Assembly: GCA_934555895.1 (NCBI GenBank)
Contig: CAKTFH010000032.1
Coordinates: 1-23,909, forward strand
Reading direction: 5' to 3'
Length of the DNA stretch: 23,909 nucleotides
DNA from: an uncultured Muribaculaceae bacterium
Lineage (GTDB): Bacteria > Bacteroidota > Bacteroidia > Bacteroidales > Muribaculaceae
Below the pieces are notes generated by a model, which saw only the letters and a program-made list of their open reading frames with translations, was not told the origin of the DNA and ran no database searches. Shown one piece after another: positions 15,955 to 23,866 of this stretch (its first letter is position 1; every line of letters begins with the position of its first letter). The position numbers were made by a program, and so were the translations under genes.

Positions 15955-16935
15955 ATGTCAGCCGACATGTTACCAGTATTGAAATTCAGCCCTATATTTA
16001 AAAGTGTGCTTTGGGGCGGTACACGCATAGCCGAGTTCAAGGGGCTGCCTTCTCAGGGCGACCATGTGGGAGAATCATGGGAACTTAGTCCGATGGCCGG
16101 ACACGAGAGTGTGGTGGCCGACGGTCCTTTCAAGGGTAAGACGCTTCCTGAGATGCTTGCTTCGCACGGCCGTGAGATAATGGGCGAAAAACTGTTTGAA
16201 CGCTATGGTGAGAAATTCCCGCTGCTGATTAAGTTTATCGACTCAACACAGAATCTTTCCATTCAGGTGCATCCTGATGACACACTTGCTGCAAAAAGAC
16301 ACAACTCGCTGGGAAAGACCGAGATGTGGTATTCGGTGCTCCCGACTCCAACCGCATATCTTTATGCAGGCTTCTCGCAGGAAATGAGTGCCGAGAAGTT
16401 TCGCAGGATGGTGGCAGACAGCACTATTGTGGACGCGCTTTCGAAATATTACACCAAGCCCGGCGATGTGTTTTTCCTACCGGCAGGTCGTGTGCATGCT
16501 ATTGGAGAGGGCAACTTCGTGCTTGAAATTCAGGAAGCTTCCGACATCACCTACCGCATATATGACTACAACCGCAGAGATGCCGAGGGCAATCTGCGCC
16601 AGCTTCATGTGGATGAAGCAGTGGATGCCATCAACTACAACGACAAGGCTCAGGCTGTGAAAAATGTGACAGCAGCTCCCGGCAACGAAGCCACTGTGGA
16701 AGACTGCTCATATTTCACTACAACTTTGATTAATGTGGAGGGAGAGTATTTCCTGCCGCTTGCCGCACGCGACTCGTTCACGGTGCTTATAGCTGTAAAG
16801 GGCAATCTCACTGTGACAGACGGCGAAGGCCGTGTGACCGATCTTCCGCAGGGACAGACAGTGCTTGTGCCGGCCACAACTCAGGCTGTGAATATCAAAG
16901 GCAACGGCGAAGTGGTGACAGTGTACATCAGATAA
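15955..16935 (+). CDS. manA: Mannose-6-phosphate isomerase, type I
   Basis: Cytoplasmic zinc enzyme interconverting mannose-6-phosphate and fructose-6-phosphate (EC 5.3.1.8), 326 aa, the short form like that of B. subtilis rather than the roughly 390-aa E. coli form. Cupin zinc ligands are visible: Gln104 and His106 in IQVHPDD, Glu123 in GKTEMW, His181 in PAGRVHAIGEGN. The substrate-side Arg lies in YRIYDYNR (about 200-207). A second ATG at 15967 gives a protein four residues shorter; the upstream one was kept because of its A-rich leader. It is cotranscribed with the ROK kinase 54 bases downstream and divergent from the mannosidase locus, so it probably channels mannose released by GH92 enzymes into glycolysis. 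The product could also supply Man-6-P for polysaccharide synthesis. Confidence 0.93.
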   Translation: MSADMLPVLKFSPIFKSVLWGGTRIAEFKGLPSQGDHVGESWELSPMAGHESVVADGPFKGKTLPEMLASHGREIMGEKLFERYGEKFPLLIKFIDSTQNLSIQVHPDDTLAAKRHNSLGKTEMWYSVLPTPTAYLYAGFSQEMSAEKFRRMVADSTIVDALSKYYTKPGDVFFLPAGRVHAIGEGNFVLEIQEASDITYRIYDYNRRDAEGNLRQLHVDEAVDAINYNDKAQAVKNVTAAPGNEATVEDCSYFTTTLINVEGEYFLPLAARDSFTVLIAVKGNLTVTDGEGRVTDLPQGQTVLVPATTQAVNIKGNGEVVTVYIR

Positions 16936-16989
16936 CCGATGCGTTGAATAATATAGTTAACCAAGAGCTACTTACTTTAAAGATAGACC

Positions 16990-18099
16990 ATGTATCATTT
17001 CGACAACCGAATTGTGATTACCCTCGATGCCGGGGGCACAAATCTCGTGTTCGGCGCAATGCGCGGATGCGAGTTCATCGTCGACCCGGTGACTATCCCG
17101 TCGCGGGCCGATAATCTCGACCTTTGCCTTCAGTCGATGGTAAACGGATTCAAGACAGTCATTGACCTCCTCGACGAGAAGCCGGTGGCAATTTCATTTG
17201 CTTTCCCCGGTCCGGCCGATTATCCTAATGGTATTGTGGGCGGTTTCCTGCCCAATTTCCCCAGCTTCCGCGATGGTGTGGCCCTGGGTCCGTTCCTAGA
17301 GGAGAAATTCGGTCTTCCTGTATTCATCAACAACGACGGCGACCTCTTCGCTTTCGGAGAGGCGATGGCCGGAGCGCTTCCTGAAATCAACCGCCGTGTG
17401 GCCGAGCTCGGCTCCAAGAAACAGTATAAGAATATCCTTGGCTATACTTTCGGCACTGGTTTCGGCATAGGCTCCGTAATTGACGGTCGTCTCAATCTTG
17501 GCAACAATGCCTGTATAGAGACATTCTGCCTGCCTTCGAAAAACAATCATGATGTGATGGTGGAGGACATGGTTGCCATCCGTGCGGTGGTGCGTGAATA
17601 TAACCGTCTTGCCGGGACAGCAGATTCAACTCTCACTCCAAAGGATATATGCGAGATAGCCGACGGCATCCGCGAGGGCGACCGTGCCGCGGCCCTTGAG
17701 AGCTTCCGTTTGTTCGGCGAGGCTGCCGGCGACGCTATGGCCACAGCCGTGACTCTCACCGACTCGCTGATTGTAATAGGCGGTGGCCTTACAGGCGCGG
17801 CCCGTTATATCATGCCTTCGCTTCTGAAAGAGCTCCGCTCGACCATCCATACAATCAACGGCGAGCAGCTTCAGAGAGTACAGCTTAATGTTTTTGACCT
17901 CGACGACGAGCATGAGTTCGCGCAGTTCGCAAAGGGCGAGGCCCGCGAAATCAAGGTCTACGGCTCTGAGAAGACCGTGACTTACGATCCGATGAAGCGC
18001 ACCGGCGTGTGCATCTCGAAGCTTGGAGCCTCAAAGGCCATCAGCATCGGTGCCTATACATACGCTCTTTCGCAGCTTGACCTCGCACAGCAGGAATAA
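16990..18099 (+). CDS. ROK-family sugar kinase, probable mannokinase
   Basis: ATP-dependent hexokinase of the ROK/actin-like fold, 369 aa (typical ROK kinases are about 300). Phosphate motif LDAGGTN (12-18), catalytic Asp116 in INNDGDLFAFGE, second phosphate loop GTGFGIG (155-161), adenosine-side IGGGLTGA (263-270). The usual zinc motif CxCGxxGCxE is absent: the segment reads GNNACIETFCLPSKNNHD (171-188), keeping Glu177 but not the cysteine array. The additional length lies mainly after about 290, with EREIKV-type and CISKLGASKAISIG segments at the C-terminus. It follows manA by 54 bases, so phosphorylation of free mannose to Man-6-P is the simplest role. Glucose, fructose or N-acetylhexosamine kinase activity cannot be excluded. 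Confidence 0.85.
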   Translation: MYHFDNRIVITLDAGGTNLVFGAMRGCEFIVDPVTIPSRADNLDLCLQSMVNGFKTVIDLLDEKPVAISFAFPGPADYPNGIVGGFLPNFPSFRDGVALGPFLEEKFGLPVFINNDGDLFAFGEAMAGALPEINRRVAELGSKKQYKNILGYTFGTGFGIGSVIDGRLNLGNNACIETFCLPSKNNHDVMVEDMVAIRAVVREYNRLAGTADSTLTPKDICEIADGIREGDRAAALESFRLFGEAAGDAMATAVTLTDSLIVIGGGLTGAARYIMPSLLKELRSTIHTINGEQLQRVQLNVFDLDDEHEFAQFAKGEAREIKVYGSEKTVTYDPMKRTGVCISKLGASKAISIGAYTYALSQLDLAQQE

Positions 18100-18174
18100 T
18101 AAACGGAGGATTGCATAAAAACGAGCCTTTCCTACCCGGGAAGGAGGTCTGAAACAGCAAACCAGAATGATATG

Positions 18175-18211
18175 CCTCCCCGCCCATCGCCGCAAGGTGA
18201 GGGCGGGGAGG
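18175..18211 (+). terminator. GC-rich stem-loop closing the manA-ROK operon
   Basis: CCTCCCCGCCC (18175-18185) pairs perfectly with GGGCGGGGAGG (18201-18211); after one bulged A the stem continues with five pairs (one G-T) closed by a GCAA tetraloop of the GNRA type. The downstream sequence is T-rich but has no immediate uninterrupted T-run. The rest of the 307-base gap 18100-18406 holds only AT-rich sequence and the next promoter. Confidence 0.65.
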
Positions 18212-18292
18212 TTGTATATTATAGCCTTTTTAAAGGTTGTTAACTTTTCTTTGACTTTTTACAATAATTATGCTAATAAATATGGTCATGTT

Positions 18293-18327
18293 TTTGTCGT
18301 GTATGAGTTTATTTATTCGTAATTTTG
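18293..18327 (+). promoter_or_regulatory. Probable promoter of the TPR lipoprotein gene
   Basis: TAATTTTG (18320-18327) matches the -7 consensus. The nearest TTTG is at 18293-18296 with a 23-base spacer, slightly long. The leader to the ATG at 18407 would be about 73 bases and ends in an A-rich stretch. Confidence 0.45.
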
Positions 18328-18406
18328 CAGTGCGGCAATGCGGCCAATCGTGTTGCCTGATTTATTAATCTTATTCATTTGTATAAAACCAACACAAAAA
18401 TAAACC

Positions 18407-20092
18407 ATGAACATTAAATCACTCATGCTGCTGGCAGCCACCGGGGCCATCATGCTTACCGGTTGCAGCAAAAAGCTCAAAGGCTTTGAGGCTGACTATT
18501 TTACTGTTAATCCCAATCCGCTTGAGGTAGTCGGCGACAAGGTGCCTGCAAGTGTTACAGCCCGTGTTCCGGCCAAGTTCTTCGTGAAGAACGCACAGGT
18601 GACCGTAACCCCCTATCTTGTATTCGACGGCAAGGAAGTGGCTTCGCAGGCCTATTCTTTCCAGGGCGAGAAGGTGCGCGGCAACAATCCTGTAATCTCT
18701 TACGATAACGGCGGTTCGGTGACCATTCCCGTAGTATATGACTATCAGCCCGAGATGATGAAGAGCGAGCTCGAGCTTGCCTTCAATGTGACACAGGGTA
18801 AAAAACAGTATGTGCTTCCCCGCGTGAAAGTGGCCAAAGGCGTGATTGCAACCGCTGCTCTTGCCGATGCATCGACTGTGACTCCGGCTCTTGCACAGGA
18901 TAAGTTCCAGCGCATCATCAACGAGAAATACAATGCCGACATCCACTTTATCATCAACCAGGCAAACGTGCGCGATGGTCAGCTCAAGACAGCCGAAATG
19001 CTTTCGCTCAACGAGCAGATAAAGGAAGCCAACGCCGCTCCCGACCGTCAGATCGAGGAGATCAATATTTCTTCGTATGCATCGCCTGAAGGCGCGCTTG
19101 ATCTCAACACCCGTCTGGCCGAGAACCGCGAGAAGAATACAACAGCTGTGGTGAAGAACCAGCTTAAGAAAGACCGCATTACCGAGTTCGGCGAGCTTAC
19201 AGCCAACTTTACTCCTGAGGACTGGGAAGGTTTCCAGAAGCTTGTGTCGGCTTCGAATATTCAGGACAAAGAGCTCATTCTCAGTGTACTTTCGATGTAT
19301 AAGGACCCCGAGCAGCGTGAGAAGGAGATCCGCAATCTCTCGTCGATTTTCGACCAGCTTGCAGAGCAGATTCTGCCTCAGCTGCGTAAGAGCCGCATCA
19401 CCGCTTCCATCAATGTAATTGGCAAGAGCGACGAAGAGATTCTGAAGGCATTCCAAACCAATCCCTCTTCGCTCACAGCCGATGAGTTGCTGTATGCAGC
19501 TACTTTGGTTGACAGCAATGCTGACAAGATGAAGATCTACAACACCGCAGCAGAGATTTATCCCAACGATTACCGCACATTCAATGACCTTGGCCTCACA
19601 CAGTATGTGGCAGGCGACTATGACGCAGCTCAGGCTAACTTTGCCAAAGCTACACGCATGGCTCCTAACGCTGCCGAGCCTCAGATGAACCTCGGTCTGA
19701 TCTCGCTCCTCAACAAGGACTACCGTCAGGCTAACCAGAAGTTCGGTGCTTCCGCCGGTCTTTCGGAGCTCAACGACGCCATGGGTACTTATTATCTTAT
19801 GACCGGTGACACCAATGCTGCCGTGAAGGCTTTCGGCAACGCCAAGACCAACAATGCCGCCCTTGCCCAAATTCTTGCAAAAGACTACAGCAAGGCCAAG
19901 AGCACTCTTGCAGGCATAGCCGCTCCAAACGCAATGACCTATTACCTCACAGCTATCCTCGGTGCCCGCACCAACAACGACACAATGGTTAACAACAATC
20001 TGCGTCAGGCTGTGAAACTCGACCGTTCGCTTGCCGCCAAGGCTGCAAATGACCTTGAGTTTGAGAACTTCAATCTCTCGGCAATCCTTTGA
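18407..20092 (+). CDS. Lipoprotein with OmpA-like segment and TPR repeats
   Basis: 561-aa envelope protein. Lipoprotein signal with MLTGC, lipidated Cys20, followed by basic residues (SKKLK), which argues against surface export and for the periplasmic face. A beta-rich N-terminal part (about 25-150) precedes a segment resembling OmpA-like peptidoglycan-associated domains (about 175-255, with ISSYASPEGALDLNTRLAENR at 221-241). The C-terminal third has TPR-type helices (about 375-450), including NDLGLTQYVAGDYDAAQANF. This arrangement is familiar from conserved Bacteroidales envelope proteins whose function I cannot name; a scaffold or cell-wall link is only inference. Third positions are strongly C-rich, suggesting high expression. 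It has its own promoter and is bounded by stem-loops on both sides, so it is independent of the mannose genes. Confidence 0.85.
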   Translation: MNIKSLMLLAATGAIMLTGCSKKLKGFEADYFTVNPNPLEVVGDKVPASVTARVPAKFFVKNAQVTVTPYLVFDGKEVASQAYSFQGEKVRGNNPVISYDNGGSVTIPVVYDYQPEMMKSELELAFNVTQGKKQYVLPRVKVAKGVIATAALADASTVTPALAQDKFQRIINEKYNADIHFIINQANVRDGQLKTAEMLSLNEQIKEANAAPDRQIEEINISSYASPEGALDLNTRLAENREKNTTAVVKNQLKKDRITEFGELTANFTPEDWEGFQKLVSASNIQDKELILSVLSMYKDPEQREKEIRNLSSIFDQLAEQILPQLRKSRITASINVIGKSDEEILKAFQTNPSSLTADELLYAATLVDSNADKMKIYNTAAEIYPNDYRTFNDLGLTQYVAGDYDAAQANFAKATRMAPNAAEPQMNLGLISLLNKDYRQANQKFGASAGLSELNDAMGTYYLMTGDTNAAVKAFGNAKTNNAALAQILAKDYSKAKSTLAGIAAPNAMTYYLTAILGARTNNDTMVNNNLRQAVKLDRSLAAKAANDLEFENFNLSAIL

Positions 20093-20121
20093 TTGAGCGA
20101 ACAGTATAACATCTGATACTT

Positions 20122-20164
20122 TCCGGCAGCAGGGCCATGGACACAACCAGGCACTGCTGCCGGA
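20122..20164 (+). terminator. Stem-loop after the TPR lipoprotein gene
   Basis: TCCGGCAGCAG (20122-20132) and CTGCTGCCGGA (20154-20164) form a perfect 11-base stem around a 21-base loop, 29 bases after the stop. There is no T-run on either strand, so it may be a transcript-end stabiliser rather than a classic intrinsic terminator. Confidence 0.5.
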
Positions 20165-20226
20165 CTGCTTGAAGCCTTATCCATCATAAGGGCGAAACTT
20201 CAAGATTACCAAGAATCTCTAATAAT

Positions 20227-21108
20227 ATGAGACGCAAATTACCCGTAAAAGCTTATGTGATTATAGCCATATGTCTGGGAGTGGCTGTCCTTGCCGCCGC
20301 ATGGATGACCGACACTCCGTCGGTACAGACGGATGCCGCTGATAGTGGCGCGTATGGCACAGAATCGGTGACTACAGAAGCTTCGGCTCTGGAAGAGGTG
20401 AAGATGCCTCAGGGTATTCCCGATTATATCGTAAGGTATCAGCCGATGACGGTGTCGTTCAACCGGCAGACGCATCAGCCGAACTGGGTGGCATGGGAAC
20501 TGACCGGCAAAGAGACCGAAGGGGAGAATGAGCGCAGCAAATCGGCCGGATTCGCCGCCGACCCCAATGTACCGGGATGTCTGTCTCCGGATGCTTACAG
20601 AGGGTCGGGCTATGACCGTGGCCACATGGCTCCCGCGGGCGACATGAAGTGGAGCGCGCCGGCGCTGAACCAATCTTTTCTGATGACAAATATCTGCGCC
20701 CAGGCAGGAGAACTCAACCGCGGTGCTTGGAAAAAGCTTGAGGAAAAATGTCGCCAGAGAGCAAAGGTAGATTCAGCCATAGTGATTGTGTGCGGCCCGA
20801 TATTTACGAAAGGGAAGCGCCGCGATACCATAGTGACCGATGAGGGAACACGTATCCCGGTAGCTGATGCTTTTTTCAAGGTAGTGCTGTCGCCTTATTC
20901 CAATCCACCGCAGGCCATCGGTTTTATTATGCCTAACGGCATGGTGAAAGGCGGCATGCAAGCATGTGCGGTGAGCGTTGACTCGGTGGAGACACGCACC
21001 GGATATGATTTCTTCTCGGTTTTGCCCGATGATATCGAGAATAGGGTGGAGGCGCAGTGTAATTTCAACCGTTGGAGCCGGTTGCTCCCGGCTGTCATAA
21101 ATCATTGA
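20227..21108 (+). CDS. DNA/RNA non-specific endonuclease, membrane-anchored
   Basis: ββα-metal (NucA/EndoG-type) nuclease, 293 aa, cutting DNA and RNA with Mg2+ or a similar ion. The DRGH motif is at 130-133 (YDRGHMAP), giving catalytic His133; metal ligand Asn164 lies in LNRGAW and Glu172 in KKLEEK. As I recall, Anabaena NucA uses His124, Asn155 and Glu163; the +31 and +39 spacings are identical here. An uncleaved-looking hydrophobic segment (about 9-26) after a basic N-terminus indicates anchoring in the inner membrane with the enzyme outside, or a signal peptide. A Ser/Thr/Glu-rich linker (about 30-60) follows. No inhibitor gene was seen next to it, consistent with extracytoplasmic action. 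It is 13 bases upstream of mnmE and probably cotranscribed. Nutrient scavenging from DNA is likely. Confidence 0.9.
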   Translation: MRRKLPVKAYVIIAICLGVAVLAAAWMTDTPSVQTDAADSGAYGTESVTTEASALEEVKMPQGIPDYIVRYQPMTVSFNRQTHQPNWVAWELTGKETEGENERSKSAGFAADPNVPGCLSPDAYRGSGYDRGHMAPAGDMKWSAPALNQSFLMTNICAQAGELNRGAWKKLEEKCRQRAKVDSAIVIVCGPIFTKGKRRDTIVTDEGTRIPVADAFFKVVLSPYSNPPQAIGFIMPNGMVKGGMQACAVSVDSVETRTGYDFFSVLPDDIENRVEAQCNFNRWSRLLPAVINH

Positions 21109-21121
21109 ATTTTATTTTGCA

Positions 21122-22570
21122 ATGGCATATAATATCGACGATACTATTTGTGCGGTATCCACGGCTCCGGGTGTTGGCGGCATTGCCGTGGTGCGTGTCA
21201 GCGGTCCTGAGGCAATTGGAATTGTTGACCGTATATGGAGGGGGAGGGCACTTGAGGACTGCGTTTCGCACACCGCTCATCTCGGTACTGTTTTTGACCC
21301 GGATGGTGCCGGTGAACCTCTGGACCAGGCAGTGGCAACACTCTTTCGTGGCCCGGCTTCATTTACCGGGGAAGATGTGGTGGAACTGGCCGTGCATGGT
21401 TCGACCTTTATTCAGCAGGAATTGCTGAATCTGCTCATAAGGCAGGGCGCCAGAATGGCCGAGCCGGGAGAGTTTACCCGCAGGGCATTTGCCAACGGGC
21501 GGTTAGACCTGGCTCAGGCTGAGGCTGTGGCAGATGTGATAGCTTCGACATCAGCCGCGGCACACCGTCTGGCGATGAGCCAGATGCGTGGAGCTTTTTC
21601 GGGCAAACTCGCCACGCTCAGAAACCAGTTGATAGAAGTGGCCTCGCTTCTTGAGCTTGAACTTGACTTTTCCGAGGAAGATGTTGAGTTTGCCGACAGA
21701 AAGCATATGGCTGAGCTAACGCAACAGACTCTCGACACGGTGGAACATCTGGCGGCGACATTTTCGACCGGAGACGCCATAAAGCGGGGCATCCCGGTTG
21801 CAATCATAGGGCGTCCTAACGCTGGAAAATCGTCGGTGCTCAATCGTCTTCTCGGCGATGACAGGGCAATAGTGAGCCCGATTCCGGGCACTACACGCGA
21901 TACCATAGAGGACACCGCCACGATCAAAGGGACTCTCTACCGCTTCATTGATACGGCCGGTCTTAGACATACCAGCGATATTGTGGAATCGCTGGGCATT
22001 GACCGTACATGGCAGAAAGCTTCACAGGCCAGTATGATAATTTGGGTTGTAGATGCTGCCGAGGATGTCGACAATGAGGAACTCCATGAATTCCTTAGTA
22101 TGCTAACAGCTGAGGCACCGCAGGCAACTGCGCTGCTGGTGCTCATGAATAAGAGCGATGTAGTGGACGAAGAGAGGATGAAAGCATCTGAAAATAAGAT
22201 TATGACTGCAATTAGTGCTTGCGGTGCGAATATGCATATGGCATGTATGCGTTTCTCTGCCAAACACGACAATGTAGCTTCACTAAACGAACAGATAGCC
22301 GCACTTTCGGCAAAGAATGACGGTGCAACTGGCGATATGGTAATGGTGACCAATGTGCGTCACTATGAGGCTCTGATCAATGCTATTGAACCGCTTAAAC
22401 GCGTACTTGCTTCTCTTTCTCCCATACTCTCGCAGGCGTATGCCCTTCCTCTTGATTTAGTTGCTCAGGATATTCGCGAAGCCATCCACCACCTTTCAAC
22501 CATTACTGGCGAAATAAGCACCTCAGACCTTCTCCAAACCATCTTTTCGCGCTTCTGCATCGGCAAGTAG
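21122..22570 (+). CDS. mnmE: tRNA uridine-5-carboxymethylaminomethyl modification GTPase MnmE
   Basis: GTPase that with MnmG installs the 5-aminomethyl-type modification on wobble U34 of certain tRNAs; cytoplasmic, potassium-dependent dimer. 482 aa, slightly longer than the usual 450-460. N-terminal tetrahydrofolate-binding domain begins DTICAVSTAPGVGGIAVVRVSG-like (7-28). The G domain shows GRPNAGKS (230-237), GTTRD (256-260), DTAG (277-280) and NKSD (343-346). The C-terminal helical domain ends exactly in the diagnostic CIGK (479-482), whose Cys is essential in the family. It follows the nuclease gene by 13 bases. No sign of decay. MnmG is not in the window. Confidence 0.97.
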   Translation: MAYNIDDTICAVSTAPGVGGIAVVRVSGPEAIGIVDRIWRGRALEDCVSHTAHLGTVFDPDGAGEPLDQAVATLFRGPASFTGEDVVELAVHGSTFIQQELLNLLIRQGARMAEPGEFTRRAFANGRLDLAQAEAVADVIASTSAAAHRLAMSQMRGAFSGKLATLRNQLIEVASLLELELDFSEEDVEFADRKHMAELTQQTLDTVEHLAATFSTGDAIKRGIPVAIIGRPNAGKSSVLNRLLGDDRAIVSPIPGTTRDTIEDTATIKGTLYRFIDTAGLRHTSDIVESLGIDRTWQKASQASMIIWVVDAAEDVDNEELHEFLSMLTAEAPQATALLVLMNKSDVVDEERMKASENKIMTAISACGANMHMACMRFSAKHDNVASLNEQIAALSAKNDGATGDMVMVTNVRHYEALINAIEPLKRVLASLSPILSQAYALPLDLVAQDIREAIHHLSTITGEISTSDLLQTIFSRFCIGK

Positions 22571-22620
22571 GAACAAAAATCGCCTATTCGGGCAGAGTTT
22601 TGCATCCTTTGACTCGAAAT

Positions 22621-22642
22621 CGTTGTAAAAACGTTGTAAAAG
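22621..22642 (+). repeat. Tandem 11-base direct repeat after mnmE
   Basis: CGTTGTAAAAA (22621-22631) is followed immediately by CGTTGTAAAAG (22632-22642), 10 of 11 identical. It lies in the 190-base gap between mnmE and the alcohol dehydrogenase pseudogene, which otherwise shows no gene or clear promoter. Confidence 0.45.
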
Positions 22643-22760
22643 ACTTAGTAAATATCGATCTGTCTGATAATCATTGGTGATAGCTTGATTCACGTTACAT
22701 ACTGCATCGCTAAATCTGCCTAATGTGATTTGAAAATAACCAAAGAAGTAATAAATTGAG

Positions 22761-23794
22761 ATGAAAGTATTGACATATACCGCGCCGGGGCGGTTTGATC
22801 TGATTGAGAAACCGAAGCCGGGAATTAATAAAACGCTAAGGATGCCGTGGTGAAGGTTACTCTTTCAAGCATCTGCTCATCGGACCTTCATATTTTGCAT
22901 GGGGCTGTGCCGCAGGCAGAGGTCGGCATTACAGTGTGGCATGAGCTGGTGGGCGTCGTTGAGGCTGTCGGTTCGGCAGTAACTAAGGTTAAGCCGGGCG
23001 ACAGAGTCGCTGTTAATGTAGAGACATTCTGCGGGGAATGCTTCTATTGCAAACGAGGGCACGTGAACAACTGCACATCCGGCGGCTGGATGCTGGGATG
23101 CCGCATCGACGGCGGCCAGGCGGAATATGTCCGTGTTCCGTATGCCGATAATGGACTGACTACGATTCCCGACAATGTGAGCGCTGAGCAGGCTCTTTTT
23201 GTCGGCGATATTCTTGCTACGGGCTATTAGGCAGCCAAGATTTCCGAAATTTCGGATGAAGATACTGTGCTCATCATCGGTGCGGGACCGACCGGATTAT
23301 GTACGCAGGAATGTGTTCAACTGTATAATCCTCGACACATAGTTGTTTGCGAGGCCGATAAGAGCCGTCGTGAATTTGTTCGAAAGTATTATCCGTTTGT
23401 CGATGTAATCGAGCCGCCAGAAAGCCTTGAAGTACTTGGCACATTTACCAATGGTCGCGGAGCCGACCGCGTGATTGAGGTTGCCGGAGGCAAGGAGACT
23501 TTTGAACTCGCATGGCGTTGTGACCGTCCGAATGCCATTGTCACGATTGTCGCACTCTATGAGAAAGAGCAGATATTGCCATTGCCGTGGATGTATGGCA
23601 AGAATCTGACATTTAAGACCGGCGGTGTCGATGCCTGCGACTATGACAAAATCATGCAGCTCATTTCCGAAGGTAAGATCGATACCACTCATCTGATAAC
23701 CCATCTCTATCCTCTCAGCCGCATCCAGGACGCCTACTCCCTTTTCGCCCACCGCGCCGATGGTGTCATCAAAACCGCTATCCATCCGGATTGA
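22761..23794 (+). pseudogene. Decayed zinc-dependent alcohol dehydrogenase (MDR family)
   Basis: Remnant of a roughly 345-residue medium-chain zinc alcohol/polyol dehydrogenase. The ATG at 22761 opens MKVLTYTAPGRFDLIEKPKPG; the frame then shifts near 22826-22834 (equivalent to loss of one base, in an A-rich run) into the frame of VVKVTLSSICSSDLH. A TAG at 23228-23230 interrupts ATGY-stop-AAKIS, where the family normally has Trp (TGG), and the same frame continues to the stop at 23792-23794. Preserved features: catalytic-zinc Cys in SSICSSDLH, structural zinc cluster C-x2-C-x2-C-x7-C (CGECFYCKRGHVNNC), and Rossmann motif GAGPTG. The usual GHE is WHE (TGG at 22937), a third suspicious change. 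The original substrate is unknown (threonine, sorbitol or butanediol types are similar). Confidence 0.85.
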
Positions 23795-23836
23795 GGACAT
23801 AATCGGAACCTTTATAAGCAGAAATACAAGAGACAG

Positions 23837-23854
23837 AAGTCATCTTGACTTTTT
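23837..23854 (+). terminator. Short hairpin with T-run after the pseudogene
   Basis: AAGTCA (23837-23842), loop TCT, TGACTT (23846-23851), then TTT. The stem is only six pairs and AT-rich, so it is a weak intrinsic terminator candidate for the dehydrogenase transcript. Confidence 0.3.
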
Positions 23855-23866
23855 GAATTTGTTAAT

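Noticed and set aside
18419..20146. 575-codon open frame on the minus strand opposite the TPR lipoprotein gene
   Set aside because: It mirrors the C-rich codon use of the sense gene, has no recognisable domain or signal, and the sense frame has a lipobox, TPRs and a promoter. It is an antisense shadow.
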